NCBI GenBank assembly: GCA_016271365.2
Contig: CM057456.1
Span: forward strand, 659,645,501 to 659,709,500
Length of the DNA stretch: 64,000 nt
Reading direction: 5' to 3'
DNA from: Neoceratodus forsteri
Taxonomy: Eukaryota; Chordata; Ceratodontiformes; Ceratodontidae
The notes beneath the pieces were generated by a model. The model saw only the letters and a program-made list of their open reading frames with translations. It did not search any database and was not told the origin of the DNA. Below are positions 33,200-44,360 of the stretch, piece by piece; position 1 is the first letter of the stretch, and each line of letters opens with the position of its first letter. The position numbers and the translations under genes were made by a program.

Positions 33200-34128
33200 C
33201 AGTGGTAAATACAGATACCAGCAAATATAATAAGATTTTCATTGCAGACATAAATACAAATGTCACAAACTGGTTTATAAAATACATTGATGACACCAAA
33301 CTTGGTGGTCCAAGTGACACATAGGATAATATAAACAGTATTCAAACAGACGTAGATGAAATAACTAAATGGGCATACAAATGGGACATGCGTTTCAACT
33401 TCGATAAGTACGGTTTTATTCATTTGGGTAAGAAGTCAATATCCCACCAGTATGTATTATGTAACAATGTTCTCAAAGTTATAGGGACCAAAAATTACCT
33501 AGGAATTACTTTTAACAGTGCATTTAACCCTAATAATCATTGTACAGTAGCAATATCTATGGTTAATAGGGTGGTGGGTGCTATGAAAAGAAACATATCC
33601 AGTAGAAAAGCTGAAGTAATTGTGCCTCTGTATCACTCGTATGTAAGACTACTACTGGAGTATGGTAGCCAAATATGGTGCACATATGAGAAAACCAACA
33701 TAACCAGTATTGAAAAAGTACAGTGGAAAGTTACTAAAACCATGGTGGGACATAAAGATATGTCATACATAGAAATATTACATAATCTAAATCTATAGAC
33801 CTTAGAAAACTGGGGAAAAAGAGGCACTTGGCTGTCTAGTGTGCTTACCCAGTTAACAAAAGCAAATAAATAAATAAATGTATGATACAGTACAGGACGC
33901 ATATTTATTAAATGAGCTAGACTTATGAAGATAGTAAAACAAACACGAGGAGACATCCATTGCAAATTAATCAAACAAGGTTCCGAACAAATAAGAGAAA
34001 ATGTTATTTTACTGAACATGTGTAATAACCTCCCAGAATATATCCTCGTTAGTAGAAACAAAGTTCCACTCAGAAATAACATAGACACATTTGTCAGGGA
34101 GGGTGGTGTACTAGATTATTATTCATAA
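33200..34128 (+). pseudogene. CR1-superfamily LINE RT C-terminal fragment
   Basis: An IDDTKLGGPSD motif near 33289-33320, a remnant of the FADD catalytic box, precedes a 136-residue frame (33388-33798): MRFNFDKYGFIHLGKK, EVIVPLYHSYVRLLLEYGSQ and SIEKVQWKVTKTM. A later frame (33925-34128) has NVILLNMCNNLPEYIL and VPLRNNIDTFVREG, matching the C-terminal tail after 'WNSLP'. A tail-only insertion splits the two at 33822-33878. The family is CR1-like but distinct from the other CR1 copies here. No upstream RT survives. Confidence 0.72.
33822..33878 (+). mobile_element. Tail-only LINE/SINE insertion (57 bp)
   Basis: CACTTGGCTGTCTAGTGTGC, then TTACCCAGTTAACAAAAGC and (AAAT)n. This equals just the last 57 bases of the family seen at 57963-58031. 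It falls inside a LINE ORF, so it is an extreme 5' truncation. Confidence 0.65.
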
Positions 34129-34199
34129 AATATAGGAGCTAATAATAGGTGATCAGCCTCTTCTGCTCTTTAAGCCTTTTTTGAACCTTGTCAACCATT

Positions 34200-35118
34200 G
34201 TGAGGCTGAATTGTCCATTGAACTTACTGATCAGGACTGCTCTAGGGTCAGGTATACACAACACAAATTAACTGGCGCCTATACATGGTGCTGGTACAGT
34301 TGGAACACTGCAGTTCAATATTTTAGGCCCCCCCCCCCCAATATTACAGCTAAATTCAAGCCACAGAATACGTTAGAATGCTGAAGAGAATGTGGTCAGG
34401 TGGTAGCAACCCATACTCACGTATTTTGGTCTTGCCAGGTCCTGCTCCCTGTTTGGTCACAAGTGGAAAAAGATGTTAACTCTAAATTCAGGGCTATAGG
34501 AAACTGCACCCTTAAGCAGTGCTGCTGCTACTTTACCTTCCCCATATTAAAAAATAAAATTCATATTTATCTGTTAAATATTTTGCTGACAGCAGCACAC
34601 AAAAAAATTCCCATTTATATTTACAGGTCCCACCATCCACAGCACAGTGGGAAAACATCATCTTAGATATTTACCAGATGGAAAAATGAATAGCTAAATT
34701 ACAGAATGCATTTCCAAAGATGTAAAAACAAATGGAATGCATAGGCTGTTGCATATCATGTTCTACAGAGAGGATGTGATCCCCGAGGAGAGATCGGAAA
34801 AGGCAAGTTCCTTATGTAGACGGGCATGGAGGCTGTGATGACATCCTTAATAGATAATATGTTACCGTTTGTTGAATGGCTCCTGCGAGGCACTACCGAG
34901 CTTGATGGTAGATATGTATGTCTGATACAGTGGAACTACAAGTAGTAAGGGGAGAATGATGACCAGCATACCGCTAGACATTTCTATACACTGTAGAACT
35001 GTCATTTACTGTCTTCCAACTACTGTGAGTTCCACTGTAAGCACTGATTGATATATGAATGTGCTGTACATCTGTAAAAATAGCAATCAATTTCAAGTAA
35101 AAAAAACCTTTAAAAAAA
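34200..35118 (+). pseudogene. L1-type LINE ORF2 C-terminus and 3' UTR
   Basis: Plus-strand frames give RVRYTQHKLTGAYTW near 34237 and HTHVFWSCQVLLPVWSQV near 34412, then LLNILLTAAHKKIP near 34570. These match the L1/Tx1 ORF2 end with its 'H.FW.C....FW' and 'AA...I' pattern. About 380 bp of 3' UTR and an A-rich end (35098-35118) follow. A C homopolymer near 34330 marks a probable frameshift. No upstream RT remains. Confidence 0.65.
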
Positions 35119-35127
35119 TGTAACTAG

Positions 35128-35438
35128 GTGCTAGTCCATTGGCTCAGTGGTAGTGCTATTGCTTCCAACACTGACAGACCATCAAGGGCCAGCCGGGGTA
35201 GGAATGATTGAGTGTCCCTAGTACCGCCTTTTGGACAGTACTTTTGGAGCTTAGTAAATGAGACCACCTGCATCGTCTGCTGATTACTTGACTACTCTAC
35301 ATCACATGGACTATGTTTTTATGTTTGTTTTATCAGATGTAAGTGGTTATGTATACTGCTTTTAATGTTATGCTGTCTTCATTCTGTACAGCACCCTGAG
35401 CCTCAAGGAAAGGGCGCTAACAAATAAAGTTTGGCTAA
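35128..35438 (+). mobile_element. Probable tRNA-derived SINE with an L2-like tail
   Basis: A head with perfect box A-like TGGCTCAGTGG (35138-35148) is followed by unique body sequence. The end reads CAGCACCCTGAGCCTCAAGG and GGGCGCTAACAAATAAAG, similar in design to L2 3' ends. Box B is degenerate. The call is moderate. Confidence 0.45.
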
Positions 35439-35439
35439 C

Positions 35440-36600
35440 TTGCTGCTCTCCTTTCTTGAGGAGGGGGCTTACTGCTCCCACAGCTTGCCTGCCATCTTGT
35501 GGAGACCACCTATGAGCACAAAAGGGGGTAGGGTTGACGTGGGATGCAAGGCAAGCATGTGTGCAATTGCACGCCAGCACCCTGAGAAGAAAAATCAGGA
35601 GGCTGGAGGAAACCGCCTGGTTTGGCCATGCCGGTAACCCTCTTGAGGCTCTCACACGGCTGACATGGCAGGCCACCCACAACAATATTGTCCTGTATAA
35701 GCGGTGGATAACCGGTAAGTCTGTGAAAAGGTTGGTGATGGGGCTAGTGGAGTGCCATCAGCAGAACCAGGAATATGAAAAAGCTTAATGAGAAAAAAAT
35801 GTAACTCCCATCCTTCCCCCAACTCGGTAAAAATAAATGACATCCTCAATCCTACCACCCTCTAGCATCCACTCTTCTCTCCCCAGTCACCACCCCTAAA
35901 AGGTAAAGTGGGTCCCTCAGTGGGCAACCGGCGCTACCCTTCCTCTACATAAGTCAGGAACTGTATAATGAAAGAAACTGAGAAGGGCTATGCCAGTCAC
36001 CCACTTAGGGAGCTGTGTTACCTTTTTTGGCTGATTACTGAGGGGGTGCCAGAGCTTGGTGAGGTTATTATGCTTACGGGTTGGGCATGGGGGAGCAGGT
36101 TCAGGTGGGGAGGAAGGAAGAGACCACCAGCAGTTTGGATGAGCTCTTTACTGCTGGTAATTTTTACCACGCAGAATTACTTTTTTTGGGGGGTGGGGGG
36201 AGTAGGAACACAAATCAGTGATGGCGGTAGATGGGCTCTTGACTTCCGGTAGTTTAAAGGACTTAGACGCAGAGTAGCTTTGGGAGGGGGTGCAGGATGA
36301 CAGAAAATACCAACCTCTACTGGCAGCATTGATGATCTCCTGACTGCCAGTGAGAGGGGCTTTTGATTGGTGCCGGTGACAAGAATGGACTCCCCAGCTG
36401 ACCTGGCAAATGTGGTTGCCCTTAAAGGACAACCTAAATCGTCAGGGAGATTCCTCTGGGAAGGGTGTAGTGGGTAGGACTGGATTGGGGGGGTAGACAG
36501 GCACAGGTATAGGAGGGGAGGAGGGGGTTGGGATTATGAGGTCACCTGTGAGTAAAATAACAAGGTAGGAGCAGAAGCAGAGGATTGGGTGGGGGAGGAG
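35440..36600. other. No recognised gene
   Basis: Short ORFs on both strands, for example 35534-35788, show no domain I recognise. Part may be 5' leader of the downstream YR retroelement, which I cannot prove. Purine-rich, C-poor composition from about 36060 resembles the following leader. Confidence 0.35.
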
Positions 36601-36616
36601 CTGGGGGGCTCAAGGG

Positions 36617-36722
36617 GTATAAGAGGGCTGGGACAGCTGAAAGTCACCCTTTCTTTGCTGAGATCTGATTCTGCAGGAGCTCAGCACATTCGACTGGCAA
36701 GGTTTGGAGGATTATGGCAGGT
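36617..36722 (+). promoter_or_regulatory. Putative promoter of the Ngaro-like element
   Basis: GGGGTATAAGAGGGCTGGG near 36614-36632 is a TATA-like box in a G-rich setting. A leader and ATTATGGCAGGTAAGAT follow, which could be a splice donor at 36720. No experimental support; the link to the downstream element rests on orientation and composition. Confidence 0.4.
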
Positions 36723-37132
36723 AAGATAGGTAGTTGGATGGTGATGAGCGGGCCTAGAGACGAAAATGGGGGAGTGCGAGTTATCTTGGTAAGATGTTAA
36801 AATCGGTGTGGAAAGAGCAGGTCTTAATTGGTGGGAACACAGGATAGGAAGTGGAAAAAAAAAAAAGAAACAAAATGGGCTATGTAAAGTGTGTAGGCCT
36901 CGTGTCGTCTGGCCAAGAGGGGTCCGAGGGGCCAGCATGGTAAGAGTTAAAACAATACAGAGTTAAAATACTGTTGCAAAATAAAAGATGAACAGCAGCG
37001 TATAGCTTAAAGGAATAAGAAACTTCATTAAAGAGGGTTTCAGTACCTGTGGCTCTGATCGTTGCTGTATTGGTGTTTGCGGGGCTGGTGGGCCGCTTGG
37101 GGAGGCCTGTTATCTGGGTATGGGTATGTTGA

Positions 37133-37535
37133 TCTTGGCGTAGCAGAGGCCTGACAATTACAGGGGCAGTGTGTCGGGTGGCAGCCAGGAAGAGAACAAG
37201 CTGGTTGGCCCCGAAGTGGGCCAAAATTCCTGTACCGTATGCTGGGATGTTGTGAGTTAGCCAGCATAAGCGGGCTCCAGAATTTGGTAATCTCAGTAGG
37301 GTAGTTTGTTGGTCGGCAGGCACTGCAGGTGAGAGGTCTGAAGTTGTGCTCAGGTATTTCGAATGGGCGTAGCGGAGGCCCCACAAATTACAGGCAGGTA
37401 GCACAACGGGTGGCAGCTGGGGAGGTAGGAGCGGGTCGGCCCTGAGGGGGCCATAGTTCACGGAGGTACAGGTGTGTGCAGCAGGGGGAACAGGATGCTG
37501 GAATGTGTGGGAGCCAGCCAACGCAAGCAGGCTTC
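37133..37535 (+). repeat. Two diverged tandem units in the Ngaro-like leader
   Basis: Unit 1 (about 37133-37280) and unit 2 (about 37367-37535) share, in order: GCGTAGCAGAGGCC or GCGTAGCGGAGGCC, ACAATTACAGG or ACAAATTACAGG, GGGTGGCAGC, a GGCC-rich middle, and AGCCAGC followed by AAGCRGGC. Period is roughly 235 bp. Both units lie in non-coding leader upstream of the gag-like ORF. Confidence 0.55.
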
Positions 37536-37892
37536 ACATGCCATCCCAAGTTGTTGGTCCAAGGGAGATACAAAAAAGGGATCAGCAGTTGCATAAATGG
37601 AAATCAAGCTGTACCTTACCAGAGTAATCAGTCTGTTTTGTGGATCCAGGGTTAAGCATCGCAGCAGTCAGGGAACCAGATGCGTTTTCCAGGTATTTGG
37701 CTGGCTGTTTGTTCTTGGTGTTTATGACACAGCTGTCTTGCAGGAGTAGGGCCCCAGCTAGGCCACTAACATGCCAGGAGTAGCATGTCTCGGGGTTATG
37801 TCGAGTCCATGCATACGCAGTTGCACCTGTCTGCAGGGTGCATGTACGGGGAACGCAGGCAGTGCTATTTTGGTAGTTTTTGGCTTAAAATG

Positions 37893-38451
37893 TGTTCTAG
37901 GCCAGGAGTCACAGAGGGTGGGAAATAATTCAGACGAGGCAACATTTCAAGATTAAAAACACACAGGAATGTGACATTTATTTACAGAAACCAGAAAACC
38001 AAAAATAATCAAAAATAAAGAAAAGTAAGATGCAATGTCAATGACCACTTTTTCCCTCAGTTTCTTGCAGTTTCCAATATACAGTCAAAGACTGCAGAAT
38101 AGCTAGGGTCTACTTACTTCTGTATTTACTTTACTTCACTCTCACAGTCTCCCTTACTGTAAACCTCCCTGTCTCACTTCCAAGGCTAATCGGACTAACC
38201 TCACCTCCAAGAGGTGTATATATAGTCCCTAGCTGGGTCACCTGACCAGGCCCTTACTCTATACATATATTTTTCTAGCTCTACATTATCAAAATAGCTC
38301 AGGGTGACCACTCAACATAAACAGGTTAAGTAGTTGTATAATAAATCTTCATTTAACATCATAAAAAGACTTTGTGGACTTTAAAATACTCTGAGAATAG
38401 ACAGTGAGCTTTAATGAACCTTTAAGCCCCTCCTGCAATCTGAGAGTGACA
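37893..38451 (-). repeat. Probable solo LTR, minus strand
   Basis: Read on the minus strand it starts TGTCACTCTCAGATTGCAGG, has a TATA box (GGGACTATATATACACC) near 38230 and a polyadenylation signal (GTAAATAAATGTCAC) near 37980, and ends CTGGCCTAGAACA. The order U3-TATA-poly(A)-U5 and TG...CA ends fit an LTR. No internal region adjoins it and no target duplication was seen. It probably interrupts the leader of the Ngaro-like element. Confidence 0.55.
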
Positions 38452-38903
38452 GCCCCTCTTCTTATAAAAATAGGAATTAGAGAGCGCTGTTTCCCCTATA
38501 GCTGTGCATTCTCCAGACTCCTGGATTTGAGCAAGGCCTGGCACAGGGCATTTTGAGGAACATGGAACAACTGATTCACCTACATAGAGGTAATACCCTT
38601 TTTAATTTGTACACCGGGCACATTGTGGGGGATATGCGGAGTACCTAACGGGGGATTGCACCACTGATACAGCTGTGGATTCTGATAATTGTGGATGAAG
38701 CTGTGTTACTGTTATAAGAAGCCAAGCAATATGGGAAAAGAAGGGACTCTGTCTATGCTCCATGCTATGGAGACAAGATGGATGGCAAGCAACCAAAAGG
38801 AGGATTGCACTTGAGGATCAGGCGCACGAGGAACTGGAAGGGAATAAAAAAAAAAAAATATAAATGTTTAATCATATGCCAAAATGGGACAGGATGACCT
38901 AGA

Positions 38904-39606
38904 TTGGACGAAGACCTGGGCGGGGAGTTGGCATTCCAGAAAGCACAAGAGCGTAAGTTAATTATGGCAAGATTCATGGGCAAAAGGCTGTTATCAGTGA
39001 TGGAGCAATTTAGGTGGTGTAAAAAAAAAAAAAAAGAGGTTAACCAGGCTGTCTTTCTGTTCTTCCCACAAGTTATTTATCAACAGGATGGCAGCCAACA
39101 GAAAGCTTATAAGCGCAAAGATGATGGAGCAGGCGGCGGAGATTATGCTGAAGGTGAATGAGATGCTGGAGATGGCGAAGAAGAAGGAGGCGGAGGAAGA
39201 GGCAGCACAGGCAAGGGCTAAAAAGGCACTGGCAAAAGGGCTGATGGATAAGGTGAACGAACTGCAAGAAGCGGCAAAGTGGAAGGAGGTGGAGGAAGCC
39301 ACGGGGAAGAGGAAAACACCGGCAGGTGGATCCGGGAAGATTCCATCAGGAATGAAGCCTCCACAAGAAGTGACAAAACAAGAGTCGGTTGTGGAACAGG
39401 AGGATGAGGAAGGGAGGAATGGTAAGGAAAGGGATGAGCAGTGCCCAGAAGGTGATTTGATGGAGTACTTGGCAGGCATGCTAGGTGATATGGGAGACAA
39501 GGGTCTGAAAAAGATGGAGAAGGCATTCAAGGAGCTAAAAGGAGCAACGGAGGTAGGGGAGGTAGCAAGAATATCAGCATGGGCAACGATGGAGTACCAG
39601 GCATGA
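38904..39606 (+). pseudogene. Ngaro-like ORF1 (gag-like), coiled-coil N-terminus
   Basis: A first frame (38904-39010) reads GGELAFQKAQERKLIMARF. After an A-run near 39020-39034, a 172-residue frame (39088-39606) has a highly charged coiled coil rich in Lys, Glu and Ala (residues 10-75) and then a Gly/Pro linker. Acidic ELKGATEVGEVARISAW closes it. YR retroelements carry such a structural ORF upstream of pol. Function as nucleic-acid or self-assembly protein is inferred from position. The frame then breaks and continues in pieces through the repeat array. Confidence 0.55.
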
Positions 39607-39984
39607 CGTTGGGGGACCATGTATCCCAAGCCATTAAGGAAAAGATATGGAAGGGGAGTATGTGGAAATGTTTTCATTGGTAGACAAGGAGACGGCAAAG
39701 AGGTGTGAACAGAAAGAAATGGTGGGGAAAATCTGAGATGGCAGTGGCCTTAGTGATAGTGGGCAAAAAGGTAGAAGAAACCACATACAAAGGAAAGAAT
39801 ACAGATACATGGTAAGTGGGTTTCACCACATTCAGCACCATCCTGCTGGAAAAAAAGACGTAGTTAGCCATTCTGCTACTTACTTGCTCAGCTATTGTAA
39901 AGGATGCATATAAGGCAACGTTAGGTTTTGGCTGGTTGAAATACGACAAAGCTTTCGGGCAGAGGATGGCAGCCAGGGGAGACC

Positions 39985-42640
39985 TGTGGTGGGACTCCAC
40001 TCACGCGGAGCTATGGGTGAGGACATTATCAGGCATGGGGGGGCTCAGGGGAGGGGTTTAGGCAAGGGGGAGGCATGGGGGGCCAAAGAGAGGGTTTTAG
40101 GCAAGGAGGAGGCAAAGCAGCTCCAGTCCGGCTTGCTACCCATGAACCCAGTTGGTGGATAGTGCCTGAAATTATAGGCAGATTCAGCATTCCGTCTCTC
40201 CCTGACTGGTTTCAGTTCCTGGAGATTTGAACTGCTTGGCACAGTCCCATGGAGCTCATCTGTCTGCTGGTGAGGTTGGACTCCACTCATGCGGAGCTAT
40301 GGGTGAGGACATTATCAGGCATGGGGGGCCGGGGGAGGGGTTTAGGCAAGGGGGAGGCAATCAACCAGTAAAGACTTGTGAATACAATAAGGCGTCATGC
40401 ACATAGACCAATTGTAAGTTTAGACATGTATGCTTAGTGTGCAGGGCAGCATCCAGTATCACATTGTAGAGCAATGGGCGATAGATCAAGCACAGAAAAT
40501 GATGGAGGGCAGCCCTTTCAATGGTCATTTGAGGGGCAAGGGGGGGTTCATTTCAAAATGAGAAAGGAAGGGGGTTCCAAGGCAGAGCAGGTTTTTGTGC
40601 AGGTGGCAACGGGAATCAGTGAGAGGGGAACAAGAGGGAGGATGGGAGTTTTTCATTGGCTAGCACACCAGTCAAGGCTGGGCTGGTCAGGGAGTGGTTA
40701 AAGTGGTACCCAGATGCGTTGGCAGGTAGGATGTTGATAGATTCCCTGAGGGGGACGCCATCTTCTGCACCAGTGGTCTGGTGCTGAGCATAGCCAGCAA
40801 CAGGGTGCACCCCAGCCTGCCCTGAAGAGCAAGATTCCAGGTATGCTTCAGGAAAGCAGCTCCAGTCCAGCTTGCTAGCTGTGAACCCAGTTGGTGGATG
40901 GTGCCTGAGATTATAGGCAGATTCAGCACTCCGTCTCTCCCAGACTGGCTTCAGCTCCTGGAGATTTGAACTGCTTGGCACAGTCCCCTGGAGCCCATCT
41001 TTCTGCTGGTGAGGTTGGACTTCACTCACGTGGAGCCATGGGTGAGGATATTATCAGGCATGGGGGGGTCCAGGGGCGGGGTTTAGGCAAGGGGGAGGCA
41101 TGGGAGGCCCAGGAGAGGGTTTTAGGCAAGGGGGAGGCAAAGCAGTTCCAGTCCAACTTGCTACCCATGAACCCAGTTGGTGGATGGTGCCTGAAATTAT
41201 AGGCTGATTCAGCACTCTGTCTCTCCCTGACTGGCTTCAGCTCCTGGAGATTTGAACTGCTTGGCACAGTCCCCTGGAGCTCATCTGTCTGCTGGTGAGG
41301 TTGGACTCCACTCACACGGAGCTATGGGTGAGGACATTATCAGGCATGGGGGGGGCCCAAGGGAAGGGTTTAGGCAAGGGGAGGCAATCAACCAGTAAAG
41401 ACTTGGGGATACAATAAGGCGTCATGCATGTGGACTGAGTGTAAGTTTAGACATGTATGCTCAAAGTGTGCAGGGCAGCATCCAGTATCACGCTGTAGAG
41501 CAATGGGTGATAGATCAAGCACAGAAAATGATGGAGGGCAGCCCTTTTAAGGGTCATTTGGGGGGCAAGGGGGTTTCATTTCAAATTGGGAGAGGAAGGG
41601 GGTTCCAAGGGAGAGCAGGTTTTTGTGCACGTGGCATCGGAAATCAGTGAGATGGGAACAAGAGGGGAGGATGGGAATTTTTGGTTGGCTAGCACACCAG
41701 TCATGGCTGGGGTGGTCAGGGAGTGGTTAAAGGGGCACCCGGATGCGTTGGCATGTAGGATGTTGACAGATTCCTTGGGGGGATTCCATCTTCTGCACCA
41801 GTGGTCTGGTGCTGAGCGCAGCCAGCCACAAGGTGCACCCCAGCCTGCCCTCAAAAGCAAGATTCCAGGTACGCTTCAGGAAAGCAGCTCCAGTCCAGCT
41901 TGCTAGCTGTGAACCCAGTTGGTGGATGGTGCCTGAAATTATAGTCAGATTCAGCACTCTGTCTCTCCCTCACTGGCTTCAGCTCCTGGAGATTTGAACT
42001 GCTTGGCACGGTCCCCTGGAGCTCATCTGTCTGCTGCCTAAATTTTGACATGTATGCTCAAAGTGTGCAGGGGAGCATCCAGTATCACGTTGTAGAGCAA
42101 TGGGTGATAGATCAAGCACACAAAATGATGGGGGGCAGACTTTTCAAGGATCACTTGGGGGGCAAGGGGGGTTCATTTCAAAATGGGAGAGGAAGGGGGT
42201 TCCAAGGGAGAGCAGGTTTTTGTGCAGGTGGCAACGGGAATCAGTGAGAGGGGAACAAGAGGGGAGGATGGGAATTTTTGGTTGGCTAGCACACCAGTCA
42301 TGGCTGGGGTGGTCAGGGAGTGGTTAAAGGGGCACCCGGATGCGTTGGCATGTAGGATGTTGACAGATTCGCTGTGGGGATTCCATCTTCTGCACCAGTG
42401 GTTTGGTGCTGAGCGCAGCCAGCCACAAGGTGCACCCCAGCCTGCCCTCAAGAGCAAGATTCCAGGTACGCTTCAGGAAAGCAGCTCCAGTCCAGCTTGC
42501 TAGCTGTGAACCCAGTTGGTAGATGGTGTCTGAAATTAGTCAGATTCAGCACTCCATCTCTCCCTGACTGGCTTCAGCTCCTGGAGATTTGAACTGCTTG
42601 GCACAGTCCCCTAGAGCTTATCTGTCTGCTGCCTAAATTT
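39985..42640 (+). repeat. Amplified gag-like repeat array (1.03 kb and 0.6 kb units)
   Basis: The landmark GCAGGGCAGCATCCAGTATC occurs at 40441 and 41470, and as a variant at 42067. GATTTGAACTGCTTGGC occurs at about 40223, 40963, 41249, 41989 and 42579. Hence two units of about 1.03 kb (starting near 39985 and 41010) are followed by a third, partial unit of about 0.6 kb. Each unit contains a short and a long module that share the GATTTGAACTGC block. Long modules encode a Gly/Arg-rich segment with GRGFQGRAGFCA, which looks like the basic C-terminus of the gag-like protein. The array ends where a LINE inserted at about 42641. Confidence 0.8.
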
Positions 42641-42846
42641 TCACCGACCCCCCCTCCCCCACCTCCTGTCTTTCTTAAATAGACCCTAGCTCCACCTCTC
42701 CCCTCTCTGTTCCCTCCCTGCCTCTGTCCCATTCGTCCCTTCTAGGTTGCAGTCATCCTGACTCTGCCCTCTTTTCTCCTCTATACCTCCCCCTCCCCTG
42801 TCTTTTCAGCACTTGCTCTCACATTCTGGGCCTTGCACAGCCACAC

Positions 42847-43960
42847 TTGAAATCTCTCTCTAATCATGTCTACCTCCATCAATTCGCTGTTTTCTCTTAC
42901 TATCCTCGCCTCACTACTTCACCTTTCCTACCTCCCGGAGCCTGCCACCCTCTCCCCATCTACCAGCTAGACACCAAATATCACCACCTAGGTACCTTGC
43001 ACTGTGAGCACCACTCTCCCTCAAGCACATCTGACACCTTTAATTGGCTGCACCACATCTCCCACAGATACAGGCAATGGTCACTCCTATATCCCTCATT
43101 AAATATGATGTTGCTCTGGGGCAAGCACCTGCGACGCCAGACCAGTAATAACAAACCACTAATACGTAAACTCACCTGCAAGAAACTCCGTCTGTGCGCC
43201 CTGAAGATCCTCTTCCTTCTCATTCTGATTTCAGGAGATGTGCACCCTAACCCAGGCCCTTCTACTACCACCAATGCTGGCTGTACAAAATCTACTGGGG
43301 GCCTGACCATCGTCACTATTATCATCTGTAGCCTGATCACTAAGCTTGACGCCATTCAAGTCTTTGTAATCCAGCACAGATCTGATATTCTAGCAATTGT
43401 TGAAACATGGCTGTCACCAAAAATCTCAGACTCAGCGATTGCACTGCCAGGATATAACATCTACAGACTGGACCGCGTGTCCAAAAGAGGTGGAGGCTGT
43501 GCAGTCTACACCAAAGACTATCTCATAGGTTGCCCCATCTCTACTCCTCTCCATGACTCCACTGCTCAGATCTTACATATTAAGCTACTTTTAGGAGCAC
43601 ACAACAAAACCCTCACAGTAATCACAGTCTACATCCCCCCCCCCCCAAAGACCAAAGGAAGAGCCTCACAACTGTTCCAGACTTCATCAAATCCCAACCA
43701 GTAGGTATGGAGACAATTACACTAGGTGATTTCAATATTAATTGACTCTCATCAGATTCTGCTATATCTCGGGATGCCATATCATCAGCAAACCTCTCAC
43801 AAATAGTTCTCTCCACCACCAGAAAGAACTATAAAACAGGCACTAGTACCTTACTGGACTGGGTCCTTACTAGTCACCCCTCTCATATCGCCAGCACCTC
43901 TGTCCTTCCTGACTCACTAAGCAACCACTCACCCATTATATGTGAATGGTCAAATAAATT
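42847..43960 (+). pseudogene. LINE ORF2: 2A-like motif and endonuclease
   Basis: A 285-residue frame begins with a Ser/His/Tyr-rich leader. At 43234-43260 it encodes GDVHPNPGP behind a hydrophobic LLILIS run, the place where several LINE families carry a 2A-like ribosome-skipping sequence; the usual E is H here. Endonuclease follows: AIVETWLSP near 43393, RLDRVSKRGGGCAVYTKDYL near 43465, then, after a C-run frameshift near 43635, TITLGDFNIN near 43712 and DSLSNHSPIICEW near 43910. One in-frame stop interrupts the LGDFNIN region. Endonuclease creates the target nick for priming. Inactive by stops and frameshift. Confidence 0.82.
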
Positions 43961-44360
43961 CCATAAGCCCCCACCCAAAGTCATCACTAGCAGAGTGCTC
44001 CCACGTAGTCATCTAAGACGCCTTAAATCCTACCTCAGTTGGTTTGATTGGTCTCCCATTTTCCTCTCAATAGATGTTAACACAGTTCTTGACCTCTTTA
44101 TCTCCTCCTTCAACGTGACCTGTGACACCTACACCCCGCTTAAAAAATGAAAAGTCAAAGCACTCTGCAACCCATGGTTAACTGGAGAGCTACTTGCCCA
44201 GCTAAAGGCTCAGGACCACCTTTGGGCCCTGGCTACAGAGTCTGGCACCCAGCATGACATACAGAACTACAAATGTGCCCGCAATAACTGCACTAAATCC
44301 ATACGGCTACTGAAAAATGGCTACTACAAAGAAGCTCTCTCAAACTCCTGGGGAAAGGGA

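Noticed and set aside
36880..37521. 213-residue minus-strand ORF rich in Pro, Thr and His
   Set aside because: GC-rich leader read backwards, with tandem DNA repeats and no recognisable domain.
39000..39698. Long minus-strand Ser/Pro-rich ORF
   Set aside because: It is the antisense shadow of the Lys/Glu-rich coiled-coil ORF at 39088-39606.
40045..42457. Several repeated minus-strand ORFs of 76-137 residues
   Set aside because: They recur only because the DNA repeats; codons run antisense to the gag-like modules and no domain is seen.
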